DNA of 64,000 nucleotides from Chrysemys picta bellii (GCF_011386835.1 NC_088798.1:2046001-2110000), one strand, 5' to 3'; positions 12,785 through 24,323 are shown, counted from the stretch's first letter. Numbers and translations are program-made. The notes: a model not told the origin generated them from the letters alone.

Positions 12785-13620
12785 TTAGATCATCCAGCCC
12801 ATCTCCCTGGGGGGGTTTCCAGTTGTCCCACCTCGTTTTAAAGCTCCCAAGTGATGGGATAAACCCCACTTCCTCTGTTCTACAGCCTCATCCGTCCTGC
12901 TGTCAGAAGCATCTTCCTGCTATGCAGTCTGCCGGCTCTCCCTGTCCCCATGTGAAGCACACTGAATAATTCCTCTCCTTCCTTGGCTTTCCTACTGGTC
13001 ACACAGCTGCCGGCTGTAATGGGGTTCCCTGCGTGTCGTGTCTCAGCCGAACGAGACGTGTTCGGCTCCTTTCTTCTTCCTTTCCCCCATGTCACCTAAT
13101 CATTGTGTGGCTCTTTTCTGAGCTCCCTCCCGTTGGTCGCGGTCCCTCCGGGAGCATGGTGCCTGCGGGACGCCCCCCAGAGCTGCAGAAAGAGGGACTG
13201 ACCCCTCCCAGATCTGACACTTCTGAGCATGCGGCCTCAAAGTGACACTGGCCTTTTGTGCTGCCGTCTAGCACTGCAAACGCCTGTCCAGCGTGTGGCC
13301 TCGCTGACCACAGCATGTGTCTCAGCTACACCCACTTCCCAGAGGATATGGGCTTGTGAATTACTTTGTCTTACCTGTAGTAGCTGCTCACTCTGTTATT
13401 CCCGGTCTCTAACCTCTCTAGGTTCCCTTCTCCTACATTTATTATCCTCACTGAGGTTTGCAGCTCATCCCAGTTGAGTGTCTTCTACAAGCTTCGTTAG
13501 AGTTCTCTTCACTTCCACGTCCAGATGGTTAAATATAACTGTTCCTTAAACCCAGTGCCCCAAGGCCACCCCAGCTGGAGCCCTCCTTCCAACCTGACCC
13601 ACTGCCAGAGCTGTAGATTC
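12785..13620 (-). mobile_element. Possible old CR1-like fragment, antisense
   Basis: The block begins with GATCATCCAGCCCATCTCCC, and later has words resembling the antisense CR1 'second gene' (TTAAATATAACTGTTCCTTA, 'acccagtgccccaaggccacc'). It ends directly beside the clear CR1 at 13.63 kb. Divergence is high, so this is tentative. It has no coding value. Confidence 0.35.
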
Positions 13621-13631
13621 ATGATTGAAGG

Positions 13632-15885
13632 ATCATAAGAACATAAGAGCGGCCACACTGGGTCAGGCCATGGCCCTTCTAGCCCAGTACCCTGCCTCCA
13701 ACAGTGCCCTGTACCAGAGCTTCAGGGGGAGTGTATAGAACAGAGCAATTCTGGAGTGATCCACCCCATCTTCCTCTCCTAGCTTCTGGTATTCAGAGTT
13801 TAGGGTCACCCCGAGCATGGGGTTACATCCCTGACCCTCTGGGCTAATAGCCATCAACGGCCCTATCCTCCAGGAACTTACCCAGTTCTTTAAAACCCAG
13901 TTGTACTTTTGGCCTTCACAACATCCCATGGCAATGAGTTCCACAGGTTAGCTGTGCAATGGGTGAAAACGTCCTTCCTCTTGTTCGTATTAAACTGCTG
14001 CCCGTTAATTTCATTGGGTGGCTCCTGGTTTTTGTATTTTGGGAAAGGGTAAAAAACACGTCTCTATTCACTTTCTCCACACCACTCATGATTTTATAGA
14101 CCTCGTCATACCCCCCTTAGTCCTCTCTTTTCTAAGCCAAACAGCCTTAATCCTTTTAGTCTCTCCTCGGATGGAAGCTGTTCCATGCCCTGGGTCATCT
14201 TTGTTGCCCTTCTCTGGACCTTTTCCAGTTCCACTGTATCCCTTTTGAGGTGCAGCAAGCAGAACTGGACACAGTATTCGAGGTGTGGGCGCACCAGAGA
14301 TTTATCTAGTGGTGCTGTGATATTTTCTGTCTTATGTTCTATCCCTTTCCTGATAGTTTCTAACATTTTGTTCACCTTCTTGACCACCACTGCTCACTGA
14401 GCTGAAGTTTGCGTAGAACTGTCGGTGGTGACTCCCGTATTTTCTTTCTTGGGTGGTAACAGCTAATTTGGAACCGATCATATATGTATATTTGGGATTA
14501 TTTTTCCCAAGTATGCATTACTCTGCACTTATTGATGTTGAATTTCATCTGCCAGTTTGTTGCCCAGTCACCCAGTTTTGTGAGATCCCTTTGTAACTCT
14601 TCACAGTCTGCTTTGGACTTAACTATCTTCAATAGTTTTGTATCATCTGCAAATTTTGCTAGTTCACTGTTCACCCTTTTTTTCAGATCATTTATGAATA
14701 TATTGAACAGCACAGGTCCTAGTACAGACCCCTGGGGAACCCTATTTACCTCTCTCCATTTTGAAAACTGACCATTTATTCCTGCCCTTTGTTTCCTGTC
14801 TTTCACCCAGGTACTGATCCATGAAAGGACCTTCCCTCTTATCCCATGGCTACTTAGTTTTCTTAAGAGCCACTGGTGAGGGACCTTATCAAAGGCTTTC
14901 TGAAAATCCAAGTACATTATATCCACTGGATCCCCCTTATCCACGTCCTTGTTGACTTCCTGAAAGAGTCCAAAAGATTGGTGAGGCCGGACTTCCCTTT
15001 ACAGAAGCCACGTTGACGCTTCCCCAGCAAATCGTGTTCATCCATGTGTCTGATCGTTCTGTTCTTTACTGTAGCTTCTACCAGCTTGCCTGGTACGGAA
15101 GTTAAGGTTACTGCCCTGTAATTGCCAGAATCGCCTCTGGAGGCCTTTTTAAAAATTGGTGTTACATTAGCTACCCTCCAGTCATCTGGTACAGTCCAGT
15201 TTAAGCGATTGGTTACGTATCACAGTTAGTGGTTCTGCAATTTCGTATTTGGGTTCCTTCGTACCTCTAGGGTGATACCATCTGGTCCTGGCGACTTTAG
15301 ATTTGTCACCAATGAGGACAGCTCCAATGTGGGACTCTCCCCTACATCCTCTGCAGTGAAGACCGCTGCCAAGAATTCATGGAGCTACTCTGCAGTGGCC
15401 TTGTCTTCCTTGACTGCTCCTTTAGCACCTTTGTCAGCCTGTGGGGCAGGTTGTCTGCTTCTCATGTACTTCATTATTTTTGTACTGTTCGATTCTGTCT
15501 CTTTAGCAAGTTGCTGCTCAGATTCTTTCTTGGCCTGGCCGATGATATTTTACTTGCCAGAGTCTGGGTTCCCTCCTATTCTCGTAACTAGGACTGGATT
15601 TCCAACTTCGAAAAGCTGCCTTTTTGCCTCGAATGGCCCCCGGGACTCTGCTGTTCAGCCATGGTGACGCTCTTTGGGCACCCGACTGTCTTTTTGGATT
15701 GGGATGTAATTGAGTGTGAGCCTCTCTCTGGTGGTTTTATGGAGTCTCCGTGCTGCTTGCAGGCTTTTGACCCCGGTGACTCCTCTCTTTAATGTCCCTC
15801 TAACTAGCGTCCCCGTCCTGGTGCCATTCCCCCTTTTAAAGTTAACATGTAACTTTGCATCTAGTGCGTTGGTCCGGACTCGCCC
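13632..15885 (-). mobile_element. CR1 LINE, antisense, partial copy with reverse-transcriptase segment
   Basis: Read on the - strand, the 3' end is at about 13632, with the familiar 'gaacataaga..ggccacactgggtcagg' tail word near 13637. Then come the C-terminal part of the pol protein (14106-14390), the reverse-transcriptase core (14498-14944), and linker or endonuclease-side sequence to about 15885. Several frame breaks separate the coding pieces, so the copy is dead. It lies antisense to DMAP1 within the 14.7-kb intron. Confidence 0.9.
14106..14944 (-). pseudogene. CR1 reverse transcriptase remnant
   Basis: The larger open piece (14498-14944, 148 codons) carries the RT hallmarks YLDFQKAFDKVPH (block A aspartate), VPQGSVLGPVLFNIFINDL, and FADDTKL, the catalytic F-A-D-D box. 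It ends with the NINKCRVMH segment. A second piece (14106-14390) encodes the downstream thumb/C-terminal part, with LVRPHLEYCVQF and LEKVQRRATKM. The catalytic residues are intact, but the pieces are in separate frames and endonuclease and ORF1 sequence is missing, so no active enzyme is expected. Confidence 0.9.
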
Positions 15886-15974
15886 CTGAGGACCGTTTCA
15901 GCCAGTTGCCCATAGCTTTCCTTGTGGCCGTTTGACGAGATGCATCATCGTATTGTCTGTGAGCCCCAAACTCC

Positions 15975-16120
15975 TGGCTGATGTGGGCCCTTAAGACACT
16001 GCAGGATTCTCCGGGGCATGGGTGACTCTCGCTAGGTGTCGCACCCAGTCTGTGGTGCAGCTGGGAAGCGAACCCCGGTCCAGTGTCCTAGCCCCTAGGC
16101 CGTCCTGCCTACCCTGCTGG
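15975..16120 (+). repeat. MIR/CORE-SINE-like fragment
   Basis: Contains GGTGTCGCACCCAGTCTGTG followed by GGGAAGCGAACCCCGGTCCA and 'tgtcctagcccctaggccgtcctgcct'. These match the usual 'gaacccaggtctcc...agtgctctaaccactaggcc' order of a tRNA-derived SINE in reverse sense. Diverged. Confidence 0.5.
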
Positions 16121-16689
16121 TGTGTGTGGTGATAGCCCTGGTTATTTCATGGTTCCTAGCACATCACTGAATCATTCCTTGCCTGTTGAGCTCCCTGTCC
16201 CCACGATAGCTGGGCACAACTCGCAGGGTCTGGGTGGGAAGCGTGCATTGCGTTGTGGGGGCCATGCCCATCCTGGCTGGTCTCCTAGCACTGACGAGGG
16301 ATGGGAGGCACCATGAACTTCTCAGCTCCCTTCTCTGCGAGAGCAGAACTCCCCCGGCTGAGAGCTTGGCTGGCCCCTGGGTGTGTTGTGCTGGAATCCT
16401 GTTCTTGCCCGGTGTGTTTGGGCTTCTCATGCTCTGATAAATGTCTGGTGTGAGCAGCTAGAACCCAAAGGGAATGCGGCCGAGACCCTGCTAAGTGTAT
16501 GCGTTCATCCTCCTGCGGCCAGCTCCGATTCCCTTTCATAGCTCACATCTGATGCTTTCTCACTCCCCTAGCCCCTTAGCTCCAATGTAAATGTGTGTTC
16601 ACACTTCCGCCAGTCAAGTAACTGTGCTCTCTGTCTCTCCCTTTGTTATAAAGCCCGCTCTGTAAATGAATCCCACAGGTCTGGGGCTC

Positions 16690-16925
16690 AGCAGGGACAA
16701 GGAGAAGTGAGTCTGTTAGCGCATGAGTCTAATCAAGGCGGCTAAAGCGAATAAAGTAGGGCAGCATTGCACATTCGCCGCTGAGTAAATGAGCCCTTTG
16801 ATGGGCCGGGCGCCGCGGGAGAGGGTTTGAAGCTAAGAAGAACTTTTGTTGTTAATTCAGTGACATGTGGAAGCTGTAAAACAGCGCGTCTTGCACACAC
16901 ACACGAGGGAAAATAAAAGCCCTCA
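16690..16925. promoter_or_regulatory. Unique island before DMAP1 exon, candidate conserved non-coding element
   Basis: A non-repetitive block with CATGAGTCTAATCAAGGCGG, GCGAATAAAGTAGGGCAGCA, AAATGAGCCCTTTGATGG (a TCF/LEF-like CTTTGATG core) and TTGTTGTTAATTCAGTGAC. It lies 200-450 bp upstream of the exon at 17138. Function is unknown; the call rests on composition. Confidence 0.3.
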
Positions 16926-17137
16926 CGGCCAGGCTTTTCAATACCTGCCCTCGGACCTAGTCTGAAAACTTTCAGCCTCTGTCTCCCTCTTTTACCACTT
17001 GATTTTCCTTTCTCTCGCTTGCTTTCTTTTTTTTCCCCCTGCACTATAAAAAGAAAAGCTCTCTTGCCTTTTGAACTAGACGGCTGTGAGTGAGGGCTAA
17101 CTCGGAGCTGTGTGGCTCGGTTACCTTTGTGTTCCAG

Positions 17138-17210
17138 ATGAAACTGCCAAGCTCGGTAGGACAGAAGAAGATTAAAGCCCTGGAGCAGATGCTGATGGAA
17201 CTCGGAGTAG
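17138..17210 (+). CDS. DMAP1: DMAP1 internal coding exon (24 codons plus 1 base)
   Basis: Follows TTCCAG and encodes MKLPSSVGQKKIKALEQM and on to MELGV, then one base of a split codon before the GTGAGT donor at 17211. The split codon completes as Asp with the first two bases of the next exon. The segment belongs to the helical part of the DMAP1 domain that precedes the 'EELRSDLVLLYELKQ' helix. It reads directly in phase from the exon at 2400-2471. The ATG at its start is an internal methionine, not a start codon. Confidence 0.97.
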
Positions 17211-19232
17211 GTGAGTAAAGGGGGCATGCTAGAGAGAAAGAGACACACAGTGCAAGCCTTTGTCGTCTAGATGGGCTATTTTTTCCCCTAGTAATACAGC
17301 CAGTTTCTTAAATAACAGTATGTGAATGGGGTTTAAAATAATATTTTACGTTTTTTTTTTTTAAAAAGGGCAAAAGCCAGAACAAGATGCGCAGGGTTTT
17401 TTCCCCTCCTCCCAGAAGAAAACTGGTTTAAAAGGGCCTTTGTCTCTCTCTTGTTTGGGGCTTTTTTAACCATCAAGAGCAGCAGCACAGCACTGCGAAG
17501 GCCAATCTCCGCCGGGCCTGCTAAGTGTGCTAGTGACCACGGCATGTGCATTGTTCAGGGGTGCCCTGGCTCGCTTTCAAGCTTCCTTTCCTCCTAATTT
17601 ACTGCTCCTGGTGGCAAGTCCAAAATGCGTCTGGGGTTGTGCAGCTCCGTTCTGTAGCTGGCCTGCTGGGTGACTCTCCAGCGTGCCGCCACTGAGTAAA
17701 CACACATCCCTCGCTCTTGAACTCTGGTGGCTTCACAGCAGAGAGACGCGTTCACTTAGCACATACAATGCGCAGTCATCGCTGGGGTGGCCAGAGCGCA
17801 GCCCACAGAGTTCTGTGCCGTGCCCGGCTGCTGAAATCCATTCACAGGCTCGCCCAGAGCGACGACGGATCCCAGCATGCAATGTTCCTCCCCCAACCCC
17901 CCCAAAAAGCAACGTTTCCGAGGTTTGGAAGAGGTCACTGAGCATGCTCAGTAACTACATGGTCTAACCATTGTTAGTGTTCAGGCTTCCTCGTCTGTGG
18001 CCTGTTGTAATGCCTCAGAAGCAGCCCGGGCTATGGGCAGCGCTAAAGGCCCTTGTCACAGGTCCCCCTGTGCCACGCTAGCGCTGCCAGGCTGGTACAC
18101 AGTCCCCGTGGGGGCACCAACAAAGCCCCCCTTCCTGCCCACAGAATCAAGGTGTGTCAGTTGTTTTTCCAGCTTAAAAGAGCAGATGCTAACCCGGGGA
18201 AAGCCGGGGCTGTGAGGTACTCTAGGAATGAGAGGACATGAGGGATGCCGGGGATGGGGTCAGGGTCACGGGCTTCGGATAGCTTCAAAGGAGCCTCCTG
18301 AGGGAGGGCAGGAGAATGATCCTGCCTCTGCAGCTGGCGGGACGAGGAGCAATGGCTGCTGCCCGGGGCCTGGGGTGCGTAGGCTCTGAGGGCAGGCAGC
18401 GAAGGCCCCATTGCAGCAGAGGTGCTGCTGGAAGCTGGCTGAACCCTGTTGTCTCTGGGCCTGTGAAGCTGGAACAGAGCATGCCTCCGGCTCTGGAAGG
18501 GCAGCGCCACCTGAGCTCTCGGGGCAGCCTTGGGAGCCGTCGGGGCCAGCGCATGGCAGAGGTTCTGCACCTCCGCTTTCCCACTCTATGGCAGGAGGGT
18601 TCCGGCTGCCCTTCGCCCGGCGTGCGCTCCAGCATGGCCACACGCGAGGTTAACGCGGTGCAGGGGAAGGAGCCGGGTCGGGAGCCCTGCACACAGGCAG
18701 TGCTGCGTGGAGAGGGATCTGCGTGTGGATTTTCTCCCCCTCTCCCACCCCTCAGGCATTGCTCTTCATAGCAGGGGCCTGTCCCGCTGGGGGGGTCTAG
18801 GTATGAGGTGGTGTCACGGGAGCTCGGCTCGTCCGTAAGACACGGCTGTAACGCAGGGCCGTGATGGGCAGCACCAGGCCAATGGTCTCAGTCCTGCCCT
18901 GGAGGAAGAGGGGACGTCACCGGCTGGGTGTGTATTATCAACACCTGTCCACTGGGAACTGGCCTGAGACCAGGTCCGAGGTGGATGCCACGGCCAAGGC
19001 TTCCTGCCTGGAGTTGGATTTGAACCAGCGTCCCGGAGGGGAAAGGCTCCCGGGCCCCGACCTGGCGAGGTTGCTTTTTAACCCCTTGGCCAGAGCCCTC
19101 AGAGCTCTCTGGCCCTGTTAACTGCTGTGAAACCACTGGCTGGGCATGCAGTGGGCGTGGGTGTGGGATCCGGGGTGTCTCCCCTCTCCCAGGGCCGGGG
19201 TGCCCAGCTCTGAGCTCCCTTTGCTCCCCCAG
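17211..19232 (+). other. DMAP1: DMAP1 intron (2.0 kb)
   Basis: GTGAGT donor and CCCCAG acceptor. The sequence becomes GC-rich here. An AT-rich patch lies at 17280-17480. A stretch near 19010-19090 has SINE-like wording (GGATTTGAACCAGCG). No other feature was seen; open frames on both strands are GC-driven. Confidence 0.9.
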
Positions 19233-19516
19233 ATCTCAGCCCCATGCCGACGGAGGAGATCGTGCAGATGTTCAACGAGCTGCGGAGCGACCTGGTGCTG
19301 CTCTACGAACTCAAGCAGGCCTTCGCCAACTGCGAGTACGAGCTGCAGATGCTGCGGCACCGGCACGAGGCGCTGGCCAAGGCGGGCAGCCTGGGCCCCG
19401 TCGGCGTGGAGGGGGCCCGCGCAGACGGGCAGGCCGGGCTCAGCGCGGAGGAGGGCAAGGGAGACGCCAAGGACCAGATCATTGATGTGGTTGGAGCTCC
19501 GCTGACCCCGAACTCG
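19233..19516 (+). CDS. DMAP1: DMAP1 internal coding exon (largest here)
   Basis: Completes a split Asp codon and then encodes 94 residues. The conserved part runs from LSPMPTEEIVQMFNELRSDL to the helix ending QMLRHRHEALAKAG. A variable Gly/Ala/Glu-rich linker follows (about 30 residues), then the conserved DQIIDVVGAPLTPNS, closing the exon in phase 0 before GTGAGT (19517). The conserved helices are the end of the DMAP1 domain. The linker is the least conserved part of the family and differs in length between species. Codon use is strongly GC-ended, like the surrounding DNA. Confidence 0.97.
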
Positions 19517-20599
19517 GTGAGTAGGCAGATGGGGGCGTCTGGAGGGGGCTCCCCGTAGGGTCTGCTCCAGGGACTGCATTCTGAGCCCTGCGGGGGGCTC
19601 TGCCTGTCTCTCCCTCCAGGGGCGAGTGCTGGGGGGAGCACAGTGCCCCCTTTAGCCTAGGCTCCAAGTCTGCTCTTGGTGTGCCCATCCCGGGCCTAGC
19701 ACTGCCCGTGGCGGCACGCATGGGGCGGCAGTGGTTCCTGCACCCTGCGTGGGGGGGGGTGCTGGCATTGCAGGGAGTTGGCAGAGGCAGGAGTGGGTGT
19801 GGTACCTACCTGGTACTGTCCCAGGGAGCTCCCCTGCGAGATGCAGGCCCGTGAGGGAGGAGGAGCAAAGGCAGGTGAGTGGGCCATGGGCGAGTTCCGG
19901 TGAGCTCCAGCGACACCCAGGGGCAGGGGGCGTGGGCAGGAGGGAGGGGTGTGAAGACCGGAGGGGAGGAGCCTGTGAAAGCACTGGGACAGGAGAACCA
20001 AGGCGCTGAACGCCCTGGGAAAGCCGAAAGTCAGGCGCACGCCCTGGCGGGGGCTGAGCAAATGGGGTGGCCCCTGTCTCCCCGCAGCTCCCCCCCCAGC
20101 ACGGAGTGCTGTGAACGGTGGCTGTCCCGCCCCCAGAGGACAAGCCTGGCCTGCCCTGTGCAGCCCCAAGCGCTGTCCGACGTGCCCCGTGCTCAGCCGA
20201 TACACTGCCCCGGGAGCAGCACGGCCCTTCCCGTTTCCAAATGGCTAATGTATCCGGGGCATTGAGAACACCTTATCTGTCAACGACAGAGGTGACACAT
20301 TCATCTGGACTTGAGTAATGTCCTGTTCGCTTGTGACAATCTGGAGTTGTGAAGCAGCGTTCCGCTGAGGCAGGCTCATGTTTGCAGAAGAGTCTTTGTG
20401 GGAGCGTGAAATCTCGACCCTCCCTGGGGTCCGGGAAGGGCGAGGCTGCAGCCATTCCAGGCGGATTCACAGCACTCGCTGTCCCCGGAGACCTCCCAGA
20501 GTGCGCGTGCTGGGGGGCGGGCGGGTTTGTGCGTCTCCAGCCACATTCTGCCTCGGTGCCGCTGCCTGGAATTGCAAACAAAGAGGCGAGGCCGGCAGC

Positions 20600-20830
20600 A
20601 CGGAGAGGGTTAAAATGACCTGCTCTCTGGCATATTTGAAAGAAATATAATCACGTTAATTCACTGCAAGGCAAATTCGGTACCTAAAGGGCCCCCATGT
20701 TAAATACAGCTCTGACCTTTACCGGCTGATTACACAAAGACGACACAATTAGATTAGTCCAAGACAAAAGGTCAAGCGCATTCACACTGTGACCATTTGA
20801 TGCTACCTTTGGAGGGGAAAAAATTACATC
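20600..20830. promoter_or_regulatory. AT-rich unique island in last DMAP1 intron, candidate conserved non-coding element
   Basis: Sharply AT-richer than its flanks and free of repeats. It has CATATTTGAAAGAAATATAA, an AATCACGTTAATTCACTG word, a nuclear-receptor-like TGACCTTT (near 20714), and an opposing AAAAGGTCAAG near 20766. The two half-sites face each other about 50 bp apart. Conservation was not tested. Confidence 0.35.
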
Positions 20831-21239
20831 CCAGCTGGAGGGGTGTCTGGGGGAGGAGCAGACTTGTGCTGCTGCTCCCCGGCCGGCTGGCTGCAGGTGT
20901 GCTGGGCGAAGGCGGACCCAGCGCTTCACCGGGTCTGTCTCCCATCCCCACCGCTGCCAGCCCGCTCCCCGGCAGGGTGTGTGCTCGGGCGCTTTGGGGC
21001 ACAGGCACCACCAGCCGCCGGCACAGCAGGGTTTGGCTCCATGCTGGCGATACCAGCAAGGCCACGCAGGCCGCAGAGCCGGCCGAGCACATGGGGCAGG
21101 CCAGCTGTGTGGGACCAGCCGGCCTTCCTGTCACCTAATGTTCATATTCCAGTAGCTCCGAAGGGGCTGTGTGAACGCAGGAGGAGGCACGGTCCCTCCG
21201 CGTGAAGTGAGCTCCCGAACCAGCACCTCCTGGGGAGCT

Positions 21240-21370
21240 GGTGGTTACTGTCCCCATGCGGCAGCTTGGGGAACTGAGGCCCGGGACGAGGAAGCGACAT
21301 GCTCAGGGTGTTGCAGTGAGTCGGTGGCAGAGCACACCTGACTCCCAGCCTGGCTCTGTTCCCAGGGCCG
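21240..21370 (-). repeat. MIR/CORE-SINE fragment, antisense
   Basis: Shows the antisense MIR order: GGGGAACTGAGGCCCGGGA, GACATGCTCAGGGTGTTGCA, then GTGGCAGAGCACACCTGACT. This corresponds to 'gaaactgaggc..acttgcccaaggtcac..agtggcagagc'. Confidence 0.65.
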
Positions 21371-23509
21371 CCCTTCCTCCTTGGGCGCTGAGTGTTCACA
21401 AGGAGCCTGGCTGTGCCGCCGAGCTCGGGGACTGGGCTGCGAGCCCAGCGCTGGCTGCGTGGAGGGACCCCTGGGGTTAGTGCTGCCACCCCCCACTGTC
21501 GCACGTGACCCCGCTCTCAGCTGTGAGACGTGGGAGCGTGGCCCAGGCAGAGCCTTTCCTCTCCGCAAGGCACCGGCTTGGCTCGTCTGTGCATCGCAGA
21601 GGGAGGGGAGAGGGCTGCAGGAATCCTGTTGGGAGTTCCACCCGCACCCACATGACAGGGCTGGGGTGGTCTTGCCCTGGTGTCCCATGGGCAGCAGCCT
21701 GTCCTTGGCCCTCTCTTCCCTGTCAGCCCTGCCGCGTCCCGGGGCAGCGTCTCCCAGCCCCGTGGGAGCTGCTGTGGCTTACCTCAGGGGAGCACGTTGC
21801 AGGAGCTCTCGGCTCTTTTGGGGTGGGCAGCAGCCCGTCCTACACGGTGCTTTGTGGCAAGACCCTGGGTCTAGCTGGTGGGAAGCCTGGTACCAGGGCA
21901 GCCCTGCCGTATCCCTCTGGTCCTCCCTACCATTCCAGTCTGGCCGTCCTCCGCGGTGGGGTGGTGTACAGCTCCGGCCATGAAAGCCAACCCAGGGTCC
22001 CCCCCAGTGCAGCGTGTCGCTGACCCAAGAGGGACTTTCCTGCCGGCCTGGGGGAGGTGAAAGGTGAGCCGAACTTGGAACAAATTAGTTCCAAGCACAA
22101 GTTCAGCCAGTTACTCCAGATTAGAACCTTTGATTTGTGCGACTCAGACTCCACTCACTGATCCGTAATGAGTTGACTCTCAGAATTCCTCCCTTTGTTC
22201 CCGAGCTCACAAGTCAGCCCGTTAATGGGGAAAGGAAAAGACCTTGAGTCTAAGAAGTCTCGGGTTCAGAGTCGGAATTATTTGACTTTTAAGCTTCCTT
22301 TATCTGAACTCCTGCTGACTTCTTGTTTTCGGAGCCGGTTTGAAAGCTGGAAGTTACATTGTTAAGATCAATCGTTCTTTCTTTCCAGATGGAGTTCTAA
22401 TATCTGCCTCTTTGTGTATTGAGACAGACGTTACATCTAGCCCAGGCTGGGTGTATGTGGCCCTTTTCAAACCCTTCCTTGCCATGAAAAGCAACTAGAC
22501 TTGGAGGCTCATGTAAATTATAATGTCAAACATTTTTTTTAACCAGACAGTCCCCAGTGTTGCCCGAGGCGACTGGAAGAGCCGGGCACGCACGGCAAAA
22601 GGAGGGGGATTAATATGAATTTGTGACACATTTGAAAGATGGGTCTTTGGCCATATACAGATGATCAGACGCACACGCTCTTCTCCATCAATTCCTTGCC
22701 CTGCCAGCGAAGCCGCCAAGCCCTGGCTCCTTTGTTTCCAGGCTGGGGTTTGGTTTTAAATGTGCCTTTGGGCTTCTCGATTGCCAAGGACTGGATTTTT
22801 TCAGAGGGCTTCTATTCACGCCATTGGGCGAGTTCTCGGGCACTTGTATTGCTCCGATAATGGAGCCTTATGAGGCAGCCGGGCCGAGGCCTCTGATGAA
22901 ATCCCCGTGTGTTGTTTTAACGCCGAGCGGTGCAGATTGCCCTCTGCTGAGTCCCCCGCGCAGACGGAGGTTCGGGGCCGGGTGTCTGCTGGGGTGTGGG
23001 CAGGCGGGGCTCCCCCTGGCACGTAGGACTGGCAGGACACCTCTCCTCTGCCTCCCTTCCCGGGCTGCTGGCTCGCCGGGAGTGCCACTGGAAGGCTGGG
23101 GGTGTGGGGTGCCCTGGGATTGAACCAGGCGCAGCTGACGCTGCTGCATGTGCCCCTCTGGCCCCTCTACAGCTGGCCCAGGACACATGTTGGGGGTAAG
23201 CCCTAGAGCACAGGCTCTGCCAGTCACCTCCCGGGAGTGCCACACGCTGGGGCAGAACCTAGGGACGGGAGTGATGGAAAAGACAGGTTGGATCAGCCGG
23301 GTGATGCCCTGGGGCAGGACTGAGCCTGTAGCCCGTGCTCCCCGCCTTTCACTAGCCCAAAGAACGGGCTCCAGGTGTCGTCCCCAGTCTGGCCCTGACC
23401 TGGTATTTAACCTCCATTTTCCTTTGCTTCATTTGATCCCATCCCTCCCCGTTGCCCCCCACTGGGCCCGCCCTAGACGGTTCCTCCGGGAAGGAAGGCT
23501 GGGCTGGGG

Positions 23510-23625
23510 TTCAGGGGAGCTGGGTTCACAGCGCGAGCCAGGGCGAGTCACTGGCTCTGCGACTCGGTTTCCCCTCTGTACCATGGGGATAGCAGCCCAG
23601 GTGTGGATTGGGAGCTCCTTGGTGT
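23510..23625 (+). repeat. MIR/CORE-SINE fragment
   Basis: GGGAGCTGGGTTCACAGCG is followed by GGGCGAGTCACTGGCTCTGC, then ACTCGGTTTCCCCTCTGTA and CCATGGGGATAGCAG. This is the standard sense order of MIR core and 3' half. Confidence 0.65.
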
Positions 23626-24263
23626 TACCCCTGTCCTGGGCATGCTGCTTTGGTGCCTCAGACAAGCTGCCTCGAGCTCTCCCAGATGGTGCCGTTTGCC
23701 ACAGCTGTGTAGGGTGTGACTGCCCCCCTCCTACCCCCAGCTCTGGGACGGGTGGCCTGTGCAGCCCGGGGGAGCAGTGGCCTTTGGGGGAGCCCGGCTG
23801 CACCAGGGTTCCGTGCAGTGCTGGGTCTCTGCCCCTGGGCTGCAGGGGTCTCGCTCGCTACCTTAGTGCCCGTCGTCCCCAGGGGCCTGGGTCCTGTTCC
23901 CGGGCGTGGGTGGCACTGCCTGTGCACTGGGGCTCTGCCCAGCTGGGAGCTCTCCCGTTCTGATTTCAGCAGGGTTGCGGAGCCAGACAGCATCGGCCAT
24001 GGGGCTGGGCACCGCGCCTGGCCTTCGTGCAGTGTGTCCTGCGATGGGGCTGCCAGCCGGGAGCCCGTGTCCCTTGGGAGGGGAATTCCCGAGTGGGCTC
24101 GGCTGAGGCTCAATCTCACGTCTGGCTCTGGGCCCGAGCTGCTGGGGGCTCCGGCTCGTGGCATGGCGCGGCGCCTGCTGGGCTAGTGAGCCGGCCGGGT
24201 GCGTTTGCTCGTGGGCACCCGCTGACCCTGCTTCTCTTTTGTTTCCCGTCTCCCTTGGAGCAG

Positions 24264-24323
24264 AGAAAGCGCCGGGAGTCGGCCTCCAGCTCCTCCTCCA
24301 TCAAGAAGGTGAAGAAGCCGTGA
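24264..24323 (+). CDS. DMAP1: DMAP1 terminal coding exon
   Basis: Follows GAGCAG and encodes RKRRESASSSSSIKKVKKP and a TGA stop at 24321-24323. This basic Ser/Lys-rich tail is the known DMAP1 C-terminus and reads as a nuclear-localisation-like cluster. The tail differs slightly from the human one I remember (SIKKVKKP against SVKKAKKP). With the three upstream exons, the window encodes about 162 residues of DMAP1. Confidence 0.97.
   Translation, partial: RKRRESASSSSSIKKVKKP

Larger units (their letters stand above)
2472..17137 (+). other. DMAP1: DMAP1 large intron (14.7 kb)
   Basis: The intron starts with GTAGGC and ends with TTCCAG. It carries most of the transposon load of the DMAP1 part of the window: a MIR-like SINE, a TA-flanked element with a G-rich core, CR1 fragments on both strands, and several AT-rich unique islands. 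Stretches 4160-5860, 8460-11900 and 12200-12780 contain no gene or repeat I can name. The other two DMAP1 introns here are only 2.0 and 4.7 kb. Confidence 0.9.
19517..24263 (+). other. DMAP1: DMAP1 last intron (4.7 kb)
   Basis: GTGAGT donor and GAGCAG acceptor. It contains MIR-like fragments (21240-21370 on -, 23510-23620 on +), an AT-rich unique island at 20600-20830, and mixed sequence at 22060-22660 with AT-rich parts. The rest is GC-rich with no recognisable content. Confidence 0.9.

Noticed and set aside
17138..17140. ATG at the first codon of the second DMAP1 exon as a start codon
   Set aside because: It follows a consensus acceptor and continues in phase from the upstream exon; it is an internal methionine.
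16742..17248. 168-codon minus-strand frame across the DMAP1 exon at 17138
   Set aside because: Antisense shadow of a confirmed exon.
23148..23963. 271-codon plus-strand open frame in the last DMAP1 intron
   Set aside because: Crosses a MIR fragment and is not continuous with any DMAP1 exon; composition-driven.
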